Shown here: positions 1-7,497 of the stretch, in pieces | Position numbering within the stretch: position 1 is the first letter of the stretch | Layout of the letters: the number at the start of each line of letters is the position of its first letter | Assembly (NCBI GenBank): GCA_964353015.1 | Contig: CAYGUA010000009.1 | Location: 101,030 to 165,029 of the forward strand | Length of the DNA stretch: 64,000 nucleotides | Direction: 5' to 3' | From: JAMZMI01 sp964353015 | GTDB taxonomy: Bacteria; Bacteroidota; Bacteroidia; Cytophagales; Cyclobacteriaceae | Notes under the pieces: generated by a model | What the model was told of the DNA's origin: nothing | Databases searched by the model: none | Seen by the model: only the letters and a program-made list of their open reading frames with translations | Position numbers and translations under genes: made by a program

Positions 1-381
1 GGCACATTTTTGTTGGCCGTCACCTTAGCCTTTAGGTCAATCATCATATTCATAATGTTGCTGCTTTTGGCCGCAGTTTTAGTAGCTAAATTCAGGAGTA
101 CCAGTGGGAAATCTGAACTCAAATTTGACTTCAGATCAGGCTTATTTCACATTCAAGAGCTACGATTCAACATACATAAAATAACCAATATCGAAATATC
201 AAGCACACTTGTGGATGAATACTCAAGCGCTTTTAAGGAAACTTCTCAGGAATTCCGTATCGATCTGACCATTTATCTAAATGGTGGTGAAAATTTCAGA
301 ATTCTCTCTTTCAAGAGTGATTATGAACAGCCCTCAACAGAAATCCTAGAGATAAAAAGATTATTCGATTCTGAAGGGTAA
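1..381 (+). CDS. C-terminal part of a small membrane-anchored protein (partial)
   Basis: The reading frame is open to the first base of the window, so the true start probably lies outside. What remains is one hydrophobic segment (roughly the first 30 residues, rich in Ile and Leu) followed by a basic stop-transfer stretch and about 90 soluble residues with alternating polar and hydrophobic positions, as in a small beta-rich domain resembling bacterial PH-like folds. I do not recognise the family. It ends with TAA at 379-381 and is convergent with the glycosyltransferase gene that ends at 457. Confidence 0.55.
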   Translation, partial: GTFLLAVTLAFRSIIIFIMLLLLAAVLVAKFRSTSGKSELKFDFRSGLFHIQELRFNIHKITNIEISSTLVDEYSSAFKETSQEFRIDLTIYLNGGENFRILSFKSDYEQPSTEILEIKRLFDSEG

Positions 382-412
382 TACTAAATCAGAAGGGCTT
401 TTAAATAAAATA

Positions 413-434
413 GGGCCAGACTTGCGCCTGACCC
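413..434. terminator. weak hairpin between convergent genes
   Basis: GGG-c-CAG (413-419) can pair with CTG-a-CCC (428-434) across an 8-base loop with one mismatch. On the minus strand it is followed by a mixed T/A run. It sits exactly between two convergent genes, but the stem is short and the T-tract poor. Confidence 0.3.
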
Positions 435-456
435 CTGGAAACGAAAAAAAATCATA

Positions 457-1380
457 TTAAGCTCGCAAAGCATCATAGATGTATCCGATGCGATGACTTT
501 CAATTCCATATCGGAAATGCCATTTTACACCTTCGATAAATGACTTCAAATGACTCCATTCTCGTGATAAAACATATTTCAAAATGCTTTTTGGGATGGT
601 AAAAACACCGAAAAAAATAAAAAACATCGTCAACTGTAAAGCATGATAATTTCTGCGCATAAAAAGTATCCTGTTGCGGGTTTGGAAATAGGTCTTTAAA
701 GGACTGGCTTTTCCTGTGGATACCGATTCTTTATGTAAAATTTTTGATCTATGAGAGACAAGCATTTCGAATCCAGCATTGTGTATTCTTTGTCCCCAAT
801 CGAGCTCTTCGTAATACAGAAAATAATTTTCAGGCATCAAGCCTATGTGATCAAGCACCTCTCGTTTCAACATCAATGCTGCACCGTGTACAAATGGCGT
901 ATTATGCACATCTGCACTTAGACCGAGCTTTTGTCCATATCCCAGTGAATTGTTTCTACCCGTGAAGGCATTGATTGGTGTATAACCTGCGAACTGTACC
1001 AACTCAGGATGATCGAAATAATAGATCATCGGATTGATTGCTCCAGCTTTTGGATTTTCCAAAAGGGCATTGACCAAATCAGTAATGGTGCCTACAGGAA
1101 TTTCAGTATCATTATTTACAAAAAAGAGATAATCACCAGTGGCATGTTTGATACCAAGGTTGTTGCCTCCAGCAAACCCAAGATTCACCTCACTTCGGAT
1201 GGCTTTCGCCCATGGAAAATCAATAGACAGGCTCTCACAATTGTTAACTTTTGAACCATTATCCACAACGATCACCTCCAGATTCGTCCATTCTGAAGCT
1301 TCTAGGGATTGCAGAAGTTCTCTGGTCACAGCCGGTTGATTAAAATCAACAGTGATGATACTGACTCGAGGTTGCATCAT
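457..1380 (-). CDS. GT2 family glycosyltransferase (rhamnosyltransferase-like)
   Basis: This 307-residue protein has a GT-A glycosyltransferase core: an N-terminal VSIITVDFN strand, VVDNGS for nucleotide binding, and FFVNNDTE at about residue 90 as the metal-binding DxD equivalent. This arrangement is typical of WbbL-type rhamnosyl or related sugar transferases that use nucleotide sugars at the cytoplasmic face of the inner membrane. A hydrophobic stretch near residues 245-265 could anchor it to the membrane. Its start overlaps the stop of the upstream GT2 gene by 4 bases (ATGA), so the two are translationally coupled and probably act on the same glycan. Donor and acceptor cannot be read from the sequence. 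Confidence 0.85.
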   Translation of the reverse strand: MMQPRVSIITVDFNQPAVTRELLQSLEASEWTNLEVIVVDNGSKVNNCESLSIDFPWAKAIRSEVNLGFAGGNNLGIKHATGDYLFFVNNDTEIPVGTITDLVNALLENPKAGAINPMIYYFDHPELVQFAGYTPINAFTGRNNSLGYGQKLGLSADVHNTPFVHGAALMLKREVLDHIGLMPENYFLYYEELDWGQRIHNAGFEMLVSHRSKILHKESVSTGKASPLKTYFQTRNRILFMRRNYHALQLTMFFIFFGVFTIPKSILKYVLSREWSHLKSFIEGVKWHFRYGIESHRIGYIYDALRA

Positions 1381-2573
1381 AATAATATTGAAGGATTAGC
1401 ATTATACGATCTGCGTTCGGCCTTTTCCCATTTCACATTGAACTTACCAGACACAAGTTTGATAAATCCCAGGTACATGCTAAAGTTCATGAAGGCGAAA
1501 TAAAAAGGCACAAAAAACAATTTAAACTTCAACTTCTGATGCTCTGCATAGAATCCGGCTATTGCCAGCAGATAAAACAAAGCTTGTCCTATAAAGAGTA
1601 AAATATATAATGGTTCCTGTGTCTGAACTAACATCACATTGGAAAGAAAGGCAAACAACAAAGCCAAAGGCGCAAGTGTCCAGCGAAGTGCGCGATGAGA
1701 AACATATTGGAAAGTGAGCAGGCCGTGTTTGATTGGATTGAGTAATTTTCTTAGCATCCAAACAGATTGTAATCCACCCGCTCCGATCCTTACTTTTCGC
1801 TTCATTTCTTCATCGATATTAGCAGAACCATATTCTGAAGCTTTGGCTTCAGATTCATACGCCACACGATAACCTTGCTCAGCTATATTCATTGTAATTA
1901 GGAAATCCTCAATCAAGGCTTTTCTATCAGGAGTTTTGAAAAGAAAAGTTCGAACTGCAAATAACTCCCCAGCCGCACCTACTACGCTGTGCAAACGGTA
2001 ATCAAGCTTTTTCAGAAAAGATTCATACTTCCAATACAATCCCTCACCTGCACTTGCAGCATCATCTTTCACATCATTGATCACAACCTTTTCGCCTGCT
2101 ACTGCTCCTACTGTATTGTATTCAAAATGTCTTACCATCAGCTTTATCGCTTCTGGATTGAGCATGGAATTCGCATCAGAGAAAATTGTAATTGGTGACT
2201 CTACTTCCTTCATTACACGATCAACAGCCGCAAGCTTTCCTTTTCTGGCAGGAGAGTAGAATAGCTTGACAAAAGGATATTTTTTGATTATTTCGACTGT
2301 ATGATCGGTTGAGCCATCAGCGACAATCACTGTGTTAATTTTGGATTTTGGATAATCGATCTTATAGCAATTGATAATCTTTTCTTCGATGAGATCTTGT
2401 TCGTTATATGCAGCTATGAGGTGAGTAACTTCCGGTAAATCTTCGTCGCTCAGCTCTTGAAATTGAATTGGTTTTTTAAACTTGGCTAGCAAATAAATCA
2501 CAAAACCATAACCCAGATAAGTGTAGAATAGGATTCCTATGGAAATCCAGAAGATGATTTGAAGGGTTTGCAT
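1377..2573 (-). CDS. membrane GT2 family glycosyltransferase
   Basis: The protein has 398 residues: an N-terminal membrane helix (about 5-28), a cytoplasmic GT2 catalytic domain with IAAYNE, VADGSTD and FSDANS motifs, an EDFLIT motif (the usual ED acid pair of processive-type GT2 enzymes), and a C-terminal block of three hydrophobic helices (about 290-380). This topology is that of NodC/BcsA-like or poly-N-acetylglucosamine-synthase-like enzymes, which couple sugar transfer to membrane passage, although a non-processive role is equally possible. It is the first gene of a two-gene operon and overlaps the next one by 4 bases. Confidence 0.85.
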   Translation of the reverse strand: MQTLQIIFWISIGILFYTYLGYGFVIYLLAKFKKPIQFQELSDEDLPEVTHLIAAYNEQDLIEEKIINCYKIDYPKSKINTVIVADGSTDHTVEIIKKYPFVKLFYSPARKGKLAAVDRVMKEVESPITIFSDANSMLNPEAIKLMVRHFEYNTVGAVAGEKVVINDVKDDAASAGEGLYWKYESFLKKLDYRLHSVVGAAGELFAVRTFLFKTPDRKALIEDFLITMNIAEQGYRVAYESEAKASEYGSANIDEEMKRKVRIGAGGLQSVWMLRKLLNPIKHGLLTFQYVSHRALRWTLAPLALLFAFLSNVMLVQTQEPLYILLFIGQALFYLLAIAGFYAEHQKLKFKLFFVPFYFAFMNFSMYLGFIKLVSGKFNVKWEKAERRSYNANPSILL

Positions 2574-2679
2574 TTTCGTTCCTTTTTTGATTCGAAACTA
2601 GTGCAATACCCAATTGCTCATCTTTAATTTTCGGTAGTTGGTATAGAGCTGTCGATTTTTGGAGAAAAAGTAGAACTGA

Positions 2680-3360
2680 TCAGATCGGTCTGATCCTCTT
2701 CATTAAAATAGACTTATGCGCCCTGCTGATTGGAATCACTTTATCCTTAATCACCAGGTTGTTTTCTTCAATATCCACAACTTTCGTTATGTTGATAATA
2801 TAAGATCTGTGAACTTTTAGAAAATCGTTATTGCTGATCTTTTCATCGATATTTTTCAGTGTAGAATGCACAATGAATTTTTTAGCATTGGTAACAAACG
2901 TCACGTAATCACCCAAGGATTCTATATAGAGTATATCATCCAAACTGATTCGTACAAATCGCCCATCTACCCTTACAAATATCTCATGTTGATTTTCTTT
3001 CTGAACATTGTTGTTGAGCTCCTCCGCCCTTTCAACTGCCTTAATCAATCGAGGTAACTGCACAGGTTTCGGAACAAAATCAGTCACATGATGCTCAAAA
3101 GCTTCTAATGCATATTCCGTATGGCCAGTAATGAAGATGATTTGAGGTAGGTTTTCTACATTTTTCACCAAATCCATTCCACTGATATCTGGCATCTCAA
3201 TATCTAAAAACACAAGGTCCGTTTCGTTTTCTTTGAGCCAATTTAACGCTGACATTCCATTGTCGAATACCGAATCTATTGTGAGGTTTTCAATCTTTTG
3301 GCACAACATTTCCAGGGAAACTCTTGCCATTTGGTCATCATCTACAATTATACAGTTCAT
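2680..3360 (-). CDS. LytTR-family response regulator
   Basis: The 226-residue protein has an N-terminal receiver domain with the acidic cluster VDDDQ (D7-D9), the phospho-acceptor D53 in FLDIEMPD, and a conserved Lys in VPKP. A C-terminal LytTR DNA-binding domain (about 125-226) contains IESLGDYVTF and HRSYIIN motifs. It lies 2 bases downstream of the hybrid kinase gene, so it is the likely output of the H-NOX/kinase pair: NO sensed by H-NOX would alter kinase activity and hence phosphorylation of this regulator. Its target promoters are not known. Confidence 0.92.
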   Translation of the reverse strand: MNCIIVDDDQMARVSLEMLCQKIENLTIDSVFDNGMSALNWLKENETDLVFLDIEMPDISGMDLVKNVENLPQIIFITGHTEYALEAFEHHVTDFVPKPVQLPRLIKAVERAEELNNNVQKENQHEIFVRVDGRFVRISLDDILYIESLGDYVTFVTNAKKFIVHSTLKNIDEKISNNDFLKVHRSYIINITKVVDIEENNLVIKDKVIPISRAHKSILMKRIRPI

Positions 3361-3362
3361 GG

Positions 3363-5852
3363 TTAGGTAAATTGGTTGATCTTTCGAAGCTCATTTTCGA
3401 CATTTTTTTTGCCTTTTTCAAGTTTTTCGAGCGTGTTCTTAAAATTTTTCAAAGTTTTCTCCCTCTCAGATTCAGAATGACGTGTTAATTCGTATTTTCT
3501 CATTGTTTCGGAAATATCAGACAACCCTACCATTGCAAAATTTGGTTTTATTTTGTGAGCCTGTGAAGCAAACTTGTCCCAGTCTTCAGATTCAAAATAG
3601 TGATTCATTTTGATAATCTCTTCATCAATAGTATTTAGAAAAATCTCAAACATCATCCGCGCCCTTTCAAGATCATCTCCATAAAATTCATTGAGGTAAC
3701 TAGTGTCTAATTCATCTGAAAATTTGAAATGATCAGTATCATCAATATCTATCATTTCGACCAATCCAAATTGGCGTAATACGTTGGCTAGCTGATCAGG
3801 TGTAAAGGGTTTAGTCACATGGTAATTCATACCAACTGCCAATGCTTTTTCCTTTTCATCTACAAGTGCTGAAGCAGTAAGAGCAACTATTGGAACTTTT
3901 TGGTTTTCATTATCATGATTGGCTCTGATATGTATAGTTGTCTCATATCCATCCATTAATGGCATTCGAATATCCATCAATACCAAATCATATTTTTTTG
4001 ATTCAATATGCTCTAAAGCTTCTAATCCATTATTGGCAATATCATAAGTGAATTTCCAGTTTTTCAATATTCCAGAGAGATATTGTTGATTGATCGCATT
4101 ATCCTCTACAATCAAAATATGACTGAAATTCGATTTGACTTGATAGGTTTTAGCTGCTGATTTTTTCAGTTGAGATACCTGCAATTTGAGTGAGAATTGG
4201 AAAATGGATCCTTTGCCCACTTCGCTCTCCACATCTATGGTTCCGCTATATTTTTCTACCAGTTGCTTGACAATGGCGAGCCCCAACCCTGTGCCACCAT
4301 ATTTGAGTTTAGTTTGAGAATCCCCCTGATTAAATAATTCGAAGATTGTACCAAGTTTGTCTTTTGGAATACCAATACCTGTATCCTTGACTGCAAATAC
4401 GAAATGAGCTTCATTCTTATCTTGCTCAAGCAATACACCACTTACTTCAATGATTCCTTTTTCTGTAAATTTTAAGGAATTATTAATCAAATTGAGGAAT
4501 ATCTGGTTGATGACAGTTGGGTCGGCAAGAACCTTGAAATTGATGTTATCATCAAACTTGAGTATGATCTTCACATCCCTATCCTGAGTTCGGAACCCGG
4601 AAATGTCCACTATTGCACCTAAAGTATCCTTTAGATCAATTTCACGCTCAACAAGCTCAAATTTGCCTGATTCAATTTTAGATATATCAAGAATACCGGA
4701 TATTAAACCGAGAAGAATTTCCGATGAAAATTTGATTTTATCCAAATATTCTAGTTGAGCTTTGGTTGGTTTCGTATCATAGATAAGATTAGTCATTCCT
4801 ATGATCGCATTGATCGGATTTCTAATCTCATGGCTCATATTAGCCAAAAATTGTTTCTCTGCTTCCCTGGATCGATCGGCCTGATTCCTGGCTTCTTTGA
4901 GTTCCTCCTCCAATTTCTTTCGCTTGGTTATATCATAATGAATACCGATTGACCCCACCATTTCACCATGCTCATTATAAAATGGAGCACCGCTGATAAG
5001 AACAAATATTTCTTCTCCATTCTTTTTAATCATCCTTGTCTCATAGATACTCTGCTGGCCCTTAATTCGCTTTTCATCCTCTTTATACATTTGATCATGA
5101 AGCGGTTTAGGTAAAAAAACATCCATTGCATTTTTTCCAATCAGCTCCTCTTCAGTATATCCTGTCATTTCACAAAACGAGTCATAAGCACGTGTGATGA
5201 TGTGCTCACCATCCACTTCAAGTAATCCCAGCTGCATGTTCTCGATAATCCCGCGGTATTTTTCCTCTGAATACGCTATTTTTTTCTGTGCTTCTCGCGA
5301 TTCTGTTACGTCTCGCACTTGCCACAGATGACCTACAAAATCTCCTTTGGATCTGATGGGAATGAAATCACAATCGATGATTCTGTGATCAACCATTTCA
5401 AGTTCATAATTCAACACATCCTCATTGCTGAAAATACATCTATCAATTATCTGGATAAACTCATTGGGATCTTCAAAAAGGTTTTTGACCAGATTGGCTG
5501 ATTGTCGGTGATCCATGCCAATGAGTTTTTCAGATTTCGGGCCAATTCGAAATATTTTTCGAAACTGTTCATTGATGAATATAATTTTGCCATTTTCATC
5601 ATTCAACAAAACACCAGCGTGCAAATTATTGACCAATGTCATCAATGTTTGAGTGCGTCGCTCGATATTTTTTTCGAGCGATTTGTTCATTGATTCCAAA
5701 AACTTATAAGCATCAAACAGCTCCAGAGACTTGGACTCTAGCAGCTGCTCAGCTTCTTGACGTGCTTTTTTCTCCCGAATTACACGCCTCTCCAACAATG
5801 CTATCTGCTCTATAAGCTTATTTTCTGATTGTAAATCGGACCTTTGATCCAT
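3363..5852 (-). CDS. H-NOX-associated hybrid histidine kinase (PAS-PAS-HisKA-HATPase-REC-HPt)
   Basis: This 829-residue protein has no membrane segment. In order it shows a long N-terminal coiled coil (about 5-75), two PAS domains (about 70-190 and 195-310), HisKA with the phospho-accepting H341 in MSHEIRN, HATPase_c with N-box and G-boxes (DTGIGIP, GGTGLGL), a receiver with D627 in LMDIRMP, and a C-terminal HPt domain with H766 in AHKIKPN. It is therefore a complete intramolecular phosphorelay. The start overlaps the 3' end of the H-NOX gene by 35 bases, and a LytTR regulator follows. H-NOX proteins usually inhibit such partner kinases when NO is bound; direct partnership is inferred here from gene order and overlap. 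Confidence 0.93.
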   Translation of the reverse strand: MDQRSDLQSENKLIEQIALLERRVIREKKARQEAEQLLESKSLELFDAYKFLESMNKSLEKNIERRTQTLMTLVNNLHAGVLLNDENGKIIFINEQFRKIFRIGPKSEKLIGMDHRQSANLVKNLFEDPNEFIQIIDRCIFSNEDVLNYELEMVDHRIIDCDFIPIRSKGDFVGHLWQVRDVTESREAQKKIAYSEEKYRGIIENMQLGLLEVDGEHIITRAYDSFCEMTGYTEEELIGKNAMDVFLPKPLHDQMYKEDEKRIKGQQSIYETRMIKKNGEEIFVLISGAPFYNEHGEMVGSIGIHYDITKRKKLEEELKEARNQADRSREAEKQFLANMSHEIRNPINAIIGMTNLIYDTKPTKAQLEYLDKIKFSSEILLGLISGILDISKIESGKFELVEREIDLKDTLGAIVDISGFRTQDRDVKIILKFDDNINFKVLADPTVINQIFLNLINNSLKFTEKGIIEVSGVLLEQDKNEAHFVFAVKDTGIGIPKDKLGTIFELFNQGDSQTKLKYGGTGLGLAIVKQLVEKYSGTIDVESEVGKGSIFQFSLKLQVSQLKKSAAKTYQVKSNFSHILIVEDNAINQQYLSGILKNWKFTYDIANNGLEALEHIESKKYDLVLMDIRMPLMDGYETTIHIRANHDNENQKVPIVALTASALVDEKEKALAVGMNYHVTKPFTPDQLANVLRQFGLVEMIDIDDTDHFKFSDELDTSYLNEFYGDDLERARMMFEIFLNTIDEEIIKMNHYFESEDWDKFASQAHKIKPNFAMVGLSDISETMRKYELTRHSESEREKTLKNFKNTLEKLEKGKKNVENELRKINQFT

Positions 5853-6351
5853 CTTCTGACAGTTTTTCTGAACTCAGCGTAGCAACTTCGCCAAAATGCT
5901 CTAAACATCCTTCAATAAGTCCTTCAGCAAAATCAGCCATTCTCCGTGAGGAAGAATAAACCATAACCATGCTGTCAGGTGTTTCAGTTATTTCAAATTT
6001 AGGCAACTCGGCATCAGGATAAAGCTTAAGTACCTGTGGATGAATTTTATCTTCTAATGTCGCTAGAAAATCAAAAGCATCTTTAGCCCCTTCAAAAAAC
6101 TTTGGATAACTTTTATGAAATACTGGTAAGGTATATTTCCCAAATTCTTTCATCAAGAACGGAACAGGAACGTTGGTCAATTGACTTGATTTGGTTAATA
6201 ATTCCACCATTTCACTAAAATCATAAGTACCGACAGAAGTGTAGGCGCCACCACTAGCCAATTGCGATTGACTAATGACTTGATCTACTAAACCATAGCC
6301 ATGTTTTTTTTCCAAAAAATCCAGATACTCTGTAAATATCATTCCTCTCAT
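5818..6351 (-). CDS. H-NOX haem nitric-oxide sensor protein
   Basis: The 177-residue protein matches the HNOB/H-NOX family over its whole length. The proximal haem ligand is H104 in DKIHPQV, and the haem-propionate motif YxSxR is present as Y132-S134-R136. By alignment with the Caldanaerobacter (Tt) H-NOX protein, whose distal Tyr140 stabilises bound oxygen, the equivalent position here is F141. A non-polar distal pocket points to a selective NO sensor that excludes O2. It is the first gene of the H-NOX/kinase/LytTR operon and overlaps the kinase gene. In related bacteria such systems control biofilm formation or surface behaviour; the output here is unknown. Confidence 0.93.
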   Translation of the reverse strand: MRGMIFTEYLDFLEKKHGYGLVDQVISQSQLASGGAYTSVGTYDFSEMVELLTKSSQLTNVPVPFLMKEFGKYTLPVFHKSYPKFFEGAKDAFDFLATLEDKIHPQVLKLYPDAELPKFEITETPDSMVMVYSSSRRMADFAEGLIEGCLEHFGEVATLSSEKLSEDGSKVRFTIRK

Positions 6352-6557
6352 TTCTTAACTTATTTTTATCTCCAAACTAATTTAAACTACAAACCTCAAA
6401 AGAAGTATAATATTCAATTTACTAATCACACTTACTTCAATTCAAAAGCACCAAGTAAATAGTCTTAATATCCTGATCTCACCACCACACATCTAAAAAT
6501 AAACAATATGATTTTTGTCATGTTATTTTGAGCCAGTTGAATTAGAATCAAGTTCTA

Positions 6558-6580
6558 TTATTTAGAAACGTTCTAAATAA
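6558..6580. promoter_or_regulatory. putative iron-responsive operator upstream of the feo operon
   Basis: A perfect inverted repeat with 10-base arms (TTATTTAGAA, 3-base spacer ACG, TTCTAAATAA). It lies just upstream of a -7 box and about 46 bases before the LuxR-type regulator gene, covering the expected -33 region. Similar palindromes occur at 9666-9686 and 11032-11048, also in front of iron genes. Iron control is an inference from this recurrence and the neighbours. Confidence 0.7.
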
Positions 6581-6586
6581 AGTTAT

Positions 6587-6594
6587 TAACTTTG
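6587..6594 (+). promoter_or_regulatory. Bacteroidota -7 box of the feo operon promoter
   Basis: TAACTTTG fits the Bacteroidota -7 consensus TAnnTTTG and lies 31 bases before the start codon at 6626. No clear TTTG -33 box is visible; that position is occupied by the palindrome at 6558-6580, which would let a repressor block the polymerase. Confidence 0.6.
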
Positions 6595-6625
6595 TCAAAC
6601 GATTATTCATACAAGGTAGAGTTAA

Positions 6626-7261
6626 ATGAAAAAAGTATCCGTTCTTCTATCAGATTTTCAATTCCTAACACGAGAGGGATTGATACATATGATTGAGAAT
6701 AATGTGGATTTTGATTTGGTGGGAGTCAATGATGGTCCCGAAGGATTACTTGAGATGATTCTGGAGCAGCACCCGAGCGTTTTATTACTTGACTATCAGC
6801 GTCAGGATCCGATTTTAATCACTTTACTGAAGCAAATCATACAATCTCAGGCTACTAACGTGCTCATCATCACCAATGATAGCAACAAAGAGCACATTCA
6901 AAATTTGCTCAAAATGGGCATCAAAGGAATCGTGACCAAAGGATGTAGCAAGCTTGAAATCATCAATGCAATTCATTCGGTTTCTAAAGGCAATAGATTT
7001 TTTTGTAATAAAGTTTTGGATCTTGTCATGTCACAAGATCAGGAGGAACCGAGCTGTTTGCCTACAGAATTATCTCCGAGAGAAAATGAAGTGCTACAGC
7101 TGATCACCAAAGGATTGAAGACAACTGCTATTGCAGATCATTTGCATGTTAGTGTGCATACTATAAATTCGCACCGCAAAAACATTTTGAAGAAACTGAA
7201 CCTTAAATCTCCAGCCGAGCTAATCGTATTTGCACTGGAATCTGGCTTGGTTAAATCATAA
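6626..7261 (+). CDS. LuxR/NarL-type response regulator, first gene of the feo operon
   Basis: This 211-residue protein has an N-terminal receiver-like domain (1-120) and a C-terminal LuxR helix-turn-helix (about 145-205; LSPRENEVLQLI, then VSVHTINSHRKNILKKL). The phospho-acceptor D56, T83 and K105 are present, but the usual pair of N-terminal acidic residues is reduced to one (LLSDFQ, D10), so metal binding and phosphorylation may be altered. No histidine kinase is adjacent on this strand. It lies 19 bases upstream of feoA and seems to lead the iron-uptake operon, which suggests it controls iron-related genes. What it responds to is not visible. Confidence 0.88.
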   Translation: MKKVSVLLSDFQFLTREGLIHMIENNVDFDLVGVNDGPEGLLEMILEQHPSVLLLDYQRQDPILITLLKQIIQSQATNVLIITNDSNKEHIQNLLKMGIKGIVTKGCSKLEIINAIHSVSKGNRFFCNKVLDLVMSQDQEEPSCLPTELSPRENEVLQLITKGLKTTAIADHLHVSVHTINSHRKNILKKLNLKSPAELIVFALESGLVKS

Positions 7262-7280
7262 ACCCTTATAGAGACATATT

Positions 7281-7496
7281 TTGACACTCGATCAACTACC
7301 GACAAATCAACCTGCAATTATCCAAGCGATAACCAAAACCAGTCTGACCTCTAAGTTGGTGGAAATGGGACTATACCCAGGAAAAGAGATCAAGATCATT
7401 TTCAAAGCACCATTTGGAGATCCAATTGCCATAGATATTGATGGTTATACACTATCACTTAGAAAAAGTGAAGCATCACAAATTGAGATTGTATAA
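7281..7496 (+). CDS. feoA: ferrous iron transport protein A
   Basis: The 71-residue protein is a single SH3-like FeoA domain. The pattern MTLDQLP, then LVEMGLYPGKEI, and IAIDIDGYTLSLRKSEA near the end is characteristic. FeoA is a small cytoplasmic partner of the FeoB Fe2+ permease. The start is a TTG codon at 7281; the N-terminal MTLDQLP match supports it, and no ATG lies near. The stop at 7494-7496 is one base before the FeoB ATG, so the two are tightly coupled. Confidence 0.9.
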   Translation: MTLDQLPTNQPAIIQAITKTSLTSKLVEMGLYPGKEIKIIFKAPFGDPIAIDIDGYTLSLRKSEASQIEIV

Positions 7497-7497
7497 C

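Noticed and set aside
7438..7497. Longer FeoB frame starting at 7438 inside feoA
   Set aside because: ATG 7498 follows the feoA stop by one base and puts the P-loop at the normal position.
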